Below, in pieces: positions 57,084-64,000 of a DNA stretch of 64,000 nt. Within the stretch, counting starts at the first letter, position 1. Every line of letters begins with the position of its first letter. Source of the stretch: an uncultured Carboxylicivirga sp. (GTDB taxonomy: Bacteria > Bacteroidota > Bacteroidia > Bacteroidales > Marinilabiliaceae); assembly GCA_947503525.1 (NCBI GenBank), contig CANNEA010000003.1, positions 62,001 to 126,000 of the forward strand. Direction: 5' to 3'. A program made the position numbers and the translations under genes. The notes beneath the pieces were generated by a model. That model made no database searches, had not been told where the DNA came from, and saw only the letters and a list, made by a program, of their open reading frames with translations.

Positions 57084-60000
57084 ATGAAAAATATCACATT
57101 AAAGGTTAGCATGGTATTGTGTGTTTGGGCAAGTGCATTTTCAGCCATTGCACAATCATTACAACATCCGGTCATATGGACTACTCCAGCTGACAAGCCT
57201 ACTACGATTGCTAAAATTGAGTACTATGATTGGGCTCAAACTATTATTACTAAAGCTAAATCGGCAGTAGATAGTAAGGTAGATGCTCATGTTAGCAATC
57301 CTATGACTATTTTGAATACAATACCAGAATTTGCAGCGGATGATAATTTATCAGAAGCTGATGCCAGCGCAAATAATAGTAAACATTCCAAAGTGCTTAA
57401 CTATGCAGCGCATGCAGCAATGTTATATTACACAACAGGTGAAGAAAAGTATGCCCAGTTTGCAGCTGATATTTTATGGAATTACATAGAGGTATTGTCT
57501 CTAAGAAGCCCAGATAATACATCTATGAGTGGGAGTTATTTTTACGACAGTCGTTGCGGTTATTTGCAATTTGCTATGGCCTATGATTTTGTGGTTAATT
57601 TTTTAAAGAAATCCGACACCAAGGTTTACCAAAAAACTTCGGGTAGTGATATTGAGTTTAATAACGATAAAGCACAAATGGCGGTGCATAATATAGCCAT
57701 GAATGGACTGGGAGAACATGCTGGTAGTGATACCAAATATGGAAAAATGGTGAGTAATCACCCAGTTTTAACTGCTCCAGGTGTATTGTTTAGTATTCTT
57801 TGCGTAGAGGATGATGCGGAAAGAGAGAGAATGTTCAATGTATTTTGGAATGTAGGAACTAAACGTCAGAACTCATTTACAAAAACGATTTTGCCAATGT
57901 TCGGAGAACAAGGAATCTGGCCAGAATCGCTTAGTTATAGTTTTATGCAGAATGTTACTTTAATACTTAATTTGGTTGATCGCTTAAAGCCTGAACTGAA
58001 TGTGATGAATAACAATATGCATATTCTGGATGGCAATTTTATGTTTGATAATTTGAGGCATCCTAATAGACGCTTTGTTACCTATGGTGATTCACACAGA
58101 GATAATGATGGAACAGGTGCACTTTATAGGTTTACATTAAATTTAGCATCAAGAAAAGGTTATGATTCATATGTAGAAAAAGGTAAGGTTGCTTTAAGAC
58201 AATCTTATGATGCCAAAGGTGGCTATAATCCTGCAGTACCTTCTGGAGGATTTGGTAATGTACATGCTTTTGAGCAATTGTTTTGGGGAATTGATATTCC
58301 AAAAAATAGTGAGAGTGGAATTGATTTCCAAAAACCAACTGTGGTAATTGAACATGCAGGTGTTGCCCTTCAGCGCAACTATGTTGAGGAGAACAATGTT
58401 GATTATGGACTCTGTGGTATCATCGGTGGCGCCCATTACGTGCATTCACATTGCTCTGGAATAACCATGGAGTTGTATGGAGCAAACTACATTATGGCTC
58501 CGAATGGTGGTTTACCTCCTAGTTTAGCTGAAAGAAAATATGAAGTGCATACCGGTTATTTCTGGAGGTATGCTGGTAATAATACTGTAATAGTTAATGG
58601 GACTTCACACGGTATTCAAAATGGAGCATGGAATTCAGACTCTGATTTATATATGAATACTACGGTAAATGTAGCCGCAGAACCCCAACATTTAGAAGAC
58701 CCAATAAACCCTAACTTTAGTTTTGCTACACAATTTTTAGATGATGAAATAAATAATGACCATCAACAACGTACCTTAAGTACTATCCGAACCAGTGAAA
58801 CCAGTGGTTATTATTTTGATATGTTTCGTTCAAAATCTTTAGGAACAAATAATTTTCATGATTACATCTATCATAATTTGGGTGATGAAATGCATCTTTT
58901 AGATAGCGAAAATCAGGAAATAAGCACCACAGCAACGACTATTTATCAAACGGATATCGGAGATACACATAAGTCACCAGGATGGCGCTTTTTTGAAGAA
59001 ACTAACAAATCTGAAGCTTTCGATGGAGCAACTAAAGTGCGTTTCGATTTAAATGAAACAAATACTTATATGAATATGTTTGCGCCTGGTGGAGTGTCTC
59101 GTGAATATACCAAGGCTGTAGGACCACCATCTCGCGAAGCAAAAGGTAGTTACCTAAATAAGAAAACTCAGATACTTGCAGTTAGACATACAGGAGAGGC
59201 TTGGGATAAGCCATTTGTCCATATTTTTGAGCCTTCTAAATCAACTAATACAAGTGTTAAATCGGTGGAGCATTTATATAATGGAGATGTAATTGTTGGA
59301 GCCAAAGTGTTTAGTCAAATAGGCGATAAGGTGGTTACGGATTACATCATCTGTCAGGAAGATGCTTCTCAGGTATTTAACTTAGCTGAAGAAGGGATAA
59401 GTTTTACAGGAAGATTTGCTGTAGTACGATCAGAGCAAGAGCTGGATAAAGCCTATGTTACTTTATACATAGGAGAAGGAACTAATTTAAGTTATGGTGA
59501 GCATGCGTTAACTGCAGATGCTAGTAAAAAAGGACAAACCGTAATTGAAGTTTCTGCTGATATGAGCAGAGTGATTGGTTTTAAAGATCTAGAAAATAAT
59601 CTTGAAGTTGAAAAGGGATCCAGTATAGATGTTGAAGCTATAGTAGGTACTGATTATGTTGAAGCTACATTGTTTGTAAATGATGTTAATGTTGGAACCT
59701 TAACCGAAGCGCCTTATGTCTGGTCATCATTACCAGAGTTGACAAATATGACGGAGCTTGAATATCTGTTAAAAATAGTGGCGAAAGATGCACAAGACGA
59801 GCTTGAAGAACGAACTCTTACTATTTTAACTCCTAAGCAGTGGGCTTATACCAATAACAATTTACCCCATCCGATTCCAGGGAGAGTGGATTTTGAGCAT
59901 TACGACTATGGAGGTAAGGATATAGCATACTGGGATAAAACTGCTCAGAATACCACAAAGTATTCTTATAGGGGAGAAGATCAAGTAGATTTAACATCTA

Positions 60001-60971
60001 CCCTTGTCACAGATATTAAAACGGGTGAATGGCTAGAGTTTACAATAAACGTAGCTGAGTCTGGGAACTATGACTTGGATGTACGTCATCAAACAACACG
60101 TGATGCTGTTGTTGATCAATTGAACGTTTCTCTTCCTGAAGAGAATATTACCTTGGTTGCAGATTATATGCTTGGATATACAGGATCGAGTTATGAGGTG
60201 AAAAAAATAGGTAACATATATTTGGAAGCGGGTACTCATGTAATGAAGTTTGGCTTTTTGCAGTATGGTTTTAAGCTCGATTATTTTGAGCTAACTAAGA
60301 CTTCTGATGCGTTTCAAGTAACCTTTAATGATTGGGATAATATCACATATGGCTATTCACGAGAAGATGGAACTTGCGAGATGCCAGAGCCACCCAAACG
60401 AATAGAAGAAGTGTTTGTGAACTGGATCACTACAAATGGTGATTTGTTTGATGAGAATTATGTGGTAACTGAAAACATGACGGTAACCGCGACATGGGAA
60501 CCGAGGACTGTTTCCTTTAATATTGTATCCGAACATGGAACAGTTAGTTTTAATCCCAATCAAACGGAATTTGATATCAACACAGCTGTCACACTAACGG
60601 CCAATCCCGATGAAGGTTACGAATTCGAAGCATGGTCTGGTCATTATGAAGGTACCGAGAACCCTATTGCGATTACTATTGGTGTTGATTTAGTTATCAC
60701 AGCTAATTATAAAAATACGACAAGTGTTCGTTCTCAAGTAGATAATATCTTAAGTATAAGTCCAAATCCATCAGATGGATTTTTTAGAATCGCATTAAAA
60801 CGACAAGAACATGCAGATTATAAGTTGTATAGTTTAAGCGGTGCAATTGTTTCAGCAGGATCTTTCTTTTCTGAAACAAAGGTTGATGTTCCTTCTGATG
60901 TTATGGGGCTATTTATGCTTGAAGTATTAACAGAGCGAGGAAGAGAAGTTCAAAAAGTTATTGTTAAGTAG
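57084..60971 (+). CDS. Multidomain heparinase II/III-fold polysaccharide lyase, T9SS-secreted (PL40-like candidate)
   Basis: The 1295-residue protein has a signal peptide (ending AIAQS). An (alpha/alpha) toroid (about 25-400) follows, with SNHPVLTAPG (Asn225, His226) and QGIWPESLSYSF. A heparinase II/III beta-sandwich (about 410-800) has GGAHYVHSHCSGITMELYG with His451, His454 and His456. After it come an Ig-like module (about 840-920), a CBM6-like domain (about 925-1070), two InlB/Bacterial-repeat modules (about 1075-1215) and a type A T9SS sorting domain (about 1220-1295). The fold cleaves uronic-acid bonds by beta-elimination. I recall PL40, founded on an ulvan lyase, as a similar architecture. 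The family number is uncertain, the lyase fold is not. Confidence 0.8.
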   Translation: MKNITLKVSMVLCVWASAFSAIAQSLQHPVIWTTPADKPTTIAKIEYYDWAQTIITKAKSAVDSKVDAHVSNPMTILNTIPEFAADDNLSEADASANNSKHSKVLNYAAHAAMLYYTTGEEKYAQFAADILWNYIEVLSLRSPDNTSMSGSYFYDSRCGYLQFAMAYDFVVNFLKKSDTKVYQKTSGSDIEFNNDKAQMAVHNIAMNGLGEHAGSDTKYGKMVSNHPVLTAPGVLFSILCVEDDAERERMFNVFWNVGTKRQNSFTKTILPMFGEQGIWPESLSYSFMQNVTLILNLVDRLKPELNVMNNNMHILDGNFMFDNLRHPNRRFVTYGDSHRDNDGTGALYRFTLNLASRKGYDSYVEKGKVALRQSYDAKGGYNPAVPSGGFGNVHAFEQLFWGIDIPKNSESGIDFQKPTVVIEHAGVALQRNYVEENNVDYGLCGIIGGAHYVHSHCSGITMELYGANYIMAPNGGLPPSLAERKYEVHTGYFWRYAGNNTVIVNGTSHGIQNGAWNSDSDLYMNTTVNVAAEPQHLEDPINPNFSFATQFLDDEINNDHQQRTLSTIRTSETSGYYFDMFRSKSLGTNNFHDYIYHNLGDEMHLLDSENQEISTTATTIYQTDIGDTHKSPGWRFFEETNKSEAFDGATKVRFDLNETNTYMNMFAPGGVSREYTKAVGPPSREAKGSYLNKKTQILAVRHTGEAWDKPFVHIFEPSKSTNTSVKSVEHLYNGDVIVGAKVFSQIGDKVVTDYIICQEDASQVFNLAEEGISFTGRFAVVRSEQELDKAYVTLYIGEGTNLSYGEHALTADASKKGQTVIEVSADMSRVIGFKDLENNLEVEKGSSIDVEAIVGTDYVEATLFVNDVNVGTLTEAPYVWSSLPELTNMTELEYLLKIVAKDAQDELEERTLTILTPKQWAYTNNNLPHPIPGRVDFEHYDYGGKDIAYWDKTAQNTTKYSYRGEDQVDLTSTLVTDIKTGEWLEFTINVAESGNYDLDVRHQTTRDAVVDQLNVSLPEENITLVADYMLGYTGSSYEVKKIGNIYLEAGTHVMKFGFLQYGFKLDYFELTKTSDAFQVTFNDWDNITYGYSREDGTCEMPEPPKRIEEVFVNWITTNGDLFDENYVVTENMTVTATWEPRTVSFNIVSEHGTVSFNPNQTEFDINTAVTLTANPDEGYEFEAWSGHYEGTENPIAITIGVDLVITANYKNTTSVRSQVDNILSISPNPSDGFFRIALKRQEHADYKLYSLSGAIVSAGSFFSETKVDVPSDVMGLFMLEVLTERGREVQKVIVK

Positions 60972-61064
60972 AGTAGAGTGATTTGTTGCCAATTGTTTAA
61001 GTCGCTAATTATTAGCTTAGTTGACCGAATAAGGTGACAAGAAAACCTGAAGGAACATTATTTT

Positions 61065-63530
61065 ATGAATGTAAATAAATCTATACTGCTATTCACCATA
61101 GCTATTTGTGTAAATGTGTTTGCCATAGCTCAATCGTTAAAGCATCCGGTAATTTGGGTGACTCAAGAGGAGAAGGTTCAGATCATTGAGAATATTGAAA
61201 CCTATGATTGGGCACAAAGTATAGTTGAGCAGTTGCATGCTCACGTTGATGTTCCTTTAAAAGTGCATCAAAATGATCCCAGTGCGATTTTTAAGATGAT
61301 ACCGCCCTTGGCTAAAAATGACCATGAGAATAGAGAACAGCAAGCAGGTCCATTAGCGCTAAAGCATAATAAAGTTCTGTCTTTAGCATCTAATGCCGGC
61401 ATGCTATATTACTTAACAGAGGATGAGCAGTATGCTTCTTTTGCCGCAGACATACTAGCCTTTTACATTGAAGAGATATGGCAACGTACACCAGAAAGTA
61501 CAACGATTTGCGGTTATGCGTTCTTCGACGCTAGAACTACCTATAGTGTGTTCGCTATTGCTTATGATTTTGTATACAACTATATAAATAAACCCGGCAC
61601 CACCGTATATAATAGGATTTCGGGTAAGCGTGAGGCATTTGATAATGTCAAAGCTCAGAAAGCCTTATCCAATATGGTTGGGAACGTACTGCAAGAATAT
61701 GGTAAGCCAGATAAACATGGGAATATTGTTTCTAATCACCCTATATTAACTGCTCCAGGAGCATTATATGGTATCTTGTGTATTGAAGATGATGTGGAGC
61801 GAGAGCGTCTGTTTAAGGTATTTTGGGAATCAGGAACGGCACATCAAAATTCGTTCAAACATACCATTCTACCGATGTTCTCCAGTCAGGGTATTTGGCC
61901 GGAATCATTGAGCTATAGTTTTATGCCTATTATTACAATGATCCTGAATATGGTGGATCGGATTTATCCGGAAAAAGATATTACAAATGAGTATAAGCAT
62001 ATTTTCTATGGCAATTTCTTGTTTGACAACCTAAGGATGCCCGACCGACGATTTGTACGTTATGGTGATTCAAAGCGCAATAATGATCAAACGGAAACAT
62101 TATACAGATACACTTTAAGTATTGCCAAGCGTCGAGGATATACCGATTTGCAACAAAAAGCGGAGTTGGCATTAAGTCAGTCTTATTTGACACAAGGTGG
62201 TTATCGGCCAAGCATCAATCCTGGACAGATATTTAATAATTCAGAACCTTTAGAATTGTTTTGGGGCGAAGCAATTCCTGAGATATATAAAGGACATTTC
62301 AATTTTAACAAACCCACTGTCATTATAGAGCATGCAGGCATTGCATTGCAGCGTAATGCAGTACAGGATGATAATGAGATATATGGTTTGTGTGGCATTA
62401 TAGGCGGAGCTCACTATGTTCATTCGCATTTGACGGGTATTGCAATGGAGTTATATGGAGCAGGTTATGTAATGGCGCCGAATGCCGGCTTACCGCCTAC
62501 GGTTAAAGAGCGCAAGATACCTTTGCACGAACATTATTTCAGACTGTATGCCGGTAATAACACTGTTGTCGTTAATGGTAGCTCTCACGGACAAGATGAG
62601 GGGTCGTGGAAAGGCAATGCCTGTGTATGGCAGAATACAACTCAGAATATAGCGGCCGAACCCAAGCATCTTGAAGAACCAATTTGTTCAAGTTTCAACT
62701 TTGCCACGCAGGCTCTAAAAGATGAAGTGAATAATTGTGATCAGCAACGTACTTTAAGTACCATCAGAACAAGTGAAACCACTGCTTATTATCTGGATGT
62801 ATTTCGTTCGAAGTCTTTAAACGAAAATAAATTTCACGACTATGTTTATCACAATCTGGGTGATGAAACCCATATTTATGATACTAAAGATAGACCTCTT
62901 AATTTAAAGCAGACCGATCGCTATCAGAATGATATTGGTGATGTTGTGCAATCTCCTGGCTGGAGATACTTCGAAAACACAAGGGTAACAGCACCATCCG
63001 GTGAGGCCGTTAAGTTGCGTTTTGATCTTAAAGAAGATGACCGTTACATGCATTTGTTTATACCAGCTGGTGTTAAGCGCGAATATGCTCTGGCACAGGC
63101 ACCTCCAAGCCGTGAAGCACGCAATAGCTATATCAATAAGAAAACTCAGGTGTTGGCCGTACGCCAGAATGGTGAAGCCTGGAAGCGACCATTTACGGTT
63201 GTTCTTGAACCTGGTCTTCAAGCAGAAGCTAGTGTGCAAAGTGTAGAGCCCTTAGTTGATGGAGATAAGGTGGTAGGTGCGATTGTTGTTTCTCAAGTGA
63301 AAGACAAGCTCATTACCGATTACATTATTTGTCAGGATGAAGCTGATAGTACTTATGAGAATAAAAAGCTGAAATTAAAATTCGATGGTCGATTTGCTAT
63401 TGTGCGTACGCAAACAAATACTCAATCACTTAAGATTAGCCTATATATAGGAGAAGGTAGCCATCTGAAATTTGGAGAGAATGAAATAAGTGCTGATGAT
63501 ACAAAGAAAGCATTCAATATAATAAACTGA
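61065..63530 (+). CDS. Heparinase II/III-fold lyase, paralogue without T9SS domain
   Basis: The 821-residue protein (signal ending AIAQS) is a close paralogue of the first 800 residues of the gene just upstream. Shared motifs include HPVIWVTQEEK, SNHPILTAPGALYGILC, GIWPESLSYSFM, EHAGIALQRN and CGIIGGAHYVHSHLTGIAME. Both catalytic regions are intact. It stops after the second beta-sandwich and lacks the CBM6-like, repeat and T9SS modules, so it should remain in the periplasm and act on imported oligosaccharides. The 93-bp gap contains no promoter signal I recognise, and the next GH2 starts 4 bp after its stop. It probably arose by tandem duplication. Confidence 0.82.
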   Translation: MNVNKSILLFTIAICVNVFAIAQSLKHPVIWVTQEEKVQIIENIETYDWAQSIVEQLHAHVDVPLKVHQNDPSAIFKMIPPLAKNDHENREQQAGPLALKHNKVLSLASNAGMLYYLTEDEQYASFAADILAFYIEEIWQRTPESTTICGYAFFDARTTYSVFAIAYDFVYNYINKPGTTVYNRISGKREAFDNVKAQKALSNMVGNVLQEYGKPDKHGNIVSNHPILTAPGALYGILCIEDDVERERLFKVFWESGTAHQNSFKHTILPMFSSQGIWPESLSYSFMPIITMILNMVDRIYPEKDITNEYKHIFYGNFLFDNLRMPDRRFVRYGDSKRNNDQTETLYRYTLSIAKRRGYTDLQQKAELALSQSYLTQGGYRPSINPGQIFNNSEPLELFWGEAIPEIYKGHFNFNKPTVIIEHAGIALQRNAVQDDNEIYGLCGIIGGAHYVHSHLTGIAMELYGAGYVMAPNAGLPPTVKERKIPLHEHYFRLYAGNNTVVVNGSSHGQDEGSWKGNACVWQNTTQNIAAEPKHLEEPICSSFNFATQALKDEVNNCDQQRTLSTIRTSETTAYYLDVFRSKSLNENKFHDYVYHNLGDETHIYDTKDRPLNLKQTDRYQNDIGDVVQSPGWRYFENTRVTAPSGEAVKLRFDLKEDDRYMHLFIPAGVKREYALAQAPPSREARNSYINKKTQVLAVRQNGEAWKRPFTVVLEPGLQAEASVQSVEPLVDGDKVVGAIVVSQVKDKLITDYIICQDEADSTYENKKLKLKFDGRFAIVRTQTNTQSLKISLYIGEGSHLKFGENEISADDTKKAFNIIN

Positions 63531-63534
63531 ACAG

Positions 63535-64000
63535 ATGACAATGCTAACAAAACTTAAATATGTTTTTGTAGTTGGTTTGGCCATGGTGTTTTTAAATGTC
63601 AATGGTCAGCGTGTAGAAACCAGTTTTAATAAACAGTGGAAATTTATTCTGGATGAGGATCAAACTGTCTTTTCACAAAGTGATTTTGATGACTCAGGCT
63701 GGATAAATCTGGATGTTCCTCATGATTGGTCCTTTGAAAAAGGTGTAAGAGTTGGGGGTGACCAGGGACAAGGTGGAGGTTATCATGATGGTGGTATTGG
63801 ATGGTATAGGAAAAGTTTTAAAGTAAGTAAGAATAGCTTACCCAATATCACATATATAAACTTTGATGGGGTTTACATGAACAGTGAAGTCTGGATCAAT
63901 GGTGAATATTTGGGTAAACGGCCATACGGTTACATTAGCTTTCGTTACGATATATCAGCACATTTAAAGGAAGGAGAAAATATAATTGCAGTGCGTGTGG
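63535..64000 (+). CDS. GH2 glycosidase, N-terminal part (truncated by window edge)
   Basis: The frame is open from the ATG at 63535 (a second ATG at 63541 is equally possible) to the window end, giving 155 residues. A signal peptide (ending NVNGQ) precedes the GH2 jelly-roll domain with SFNKQWKFILDED, INLDVPHDWSFEKG, GIGWYRKSFKV, YINFDGVYMNSEVWINGEYL and RPYGYISFRYDI. The pattern is close to the GH2 at 2102. Catalytic residues lie beyond the window. Only 4 bp separate it from the lyase gene, so they are co-transcribed and it probably trims the lyase products. Confidence 0.9.
   Translation, partial: MTMLTKLKYVFVVGLAMVFLNVNGQRVETSFNKQWKFILDEDQTVFSQSDFDDSGWINLDVPHDWSFEKGVRVGGDQGQGGGYHDGGIGWYRKSFKVSKNSLPNITYINFDGVYMNSEVWINGEYLGKRPYGYISFRYDISAHLKEGENIIAVRV

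Overview
The window is a 64 kb stretch of a low-GC marine Bacteroidota genome and is almost entirely one polysaccharide-utilization locus (PUL). Markers of the phylum are tandem SusC/SusD pairs, hybrid two-component regulators with AraC outputs, several Por/type IX secretion (T9SS) C-terminal sorting domains, and lipoprotein signals on most enzymes. A complete chemoreceptor argues for a chemotactic group such as Marinilabiliales rather than most Flavobacteriia; this is inference. No rRNA, tRNA or CRISPR was seen.

The enzyme set points to ulvan, the sulfated rhamnose/uronic acid/xylose polysaccharide of green algae, or a close relative. It includes a BNR-propeller lyase with PL24/PL25-like catalytic spacing, a sulfatase-GH78 fusion, a GH106-like protein, L-rhamnose mutarotase, GH3 and GH39-like enzymes, three further sulfatase domains (one fused to an alginate-lyase-fold domain), two heparinase II/III-fold lyases and four GH2 enzymes.

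Layout: 1-814, end of one hybrid regulator, with a terminator. 1299-9211, small membrane ORF, truncated glycosidase, two GH2 enzymes, sulfatase. 9212-10134, decayed intergenic DNA. 10135-14404, GH106-like and (alpha/alpha)6-barrel enzymes. 14716-17970, GH3 and a T9SS binding protein. 18262-22140, rhamnose mutarotase and sulfatase-GH78, terminator, then an AraC remnant. 22659-24218, secreted propeller lyase. 24428-26215, chemoreceptor. 26548-33489, GH115-C-like protein, nucleoside-hydrolase-like protein, GH39-like enzyme and an atypical GH2, ending at a strong terminator shared with the convergent regulator (33542-37606). 37888-49051, SusC-SusD-SusC-SusD-surface lipoprotein. 49308-53536, GH5-like enzyme and sulfatase-lyase fusion. 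53842-54630, small T9SS lectin-like protein. 55507-64000, sulfatase, two paralogous lyases and the start of another GH2.

Proposed workflow (inference): T9SS-secreted lyases cut the polymer outside the cell. SusCD pairs bind and import sulfated oligosaccharides. Periplasmic and lipoprotein sulfatases, rhamnosidases, xylosidase-like and GH2 enzymes dismantle them. RhaM prepares rhamnose for catabolism. The regulator at 33542-37606 senses an oligosaccharide and induces the operons. A 15-bp motif, TGMRACATNTGTTCA, recurs 106-182 bp before five separate transcription units, with a weaker copy before a sixth. It is the best candidate for the regulon operator and the most notable non-coding signal here.
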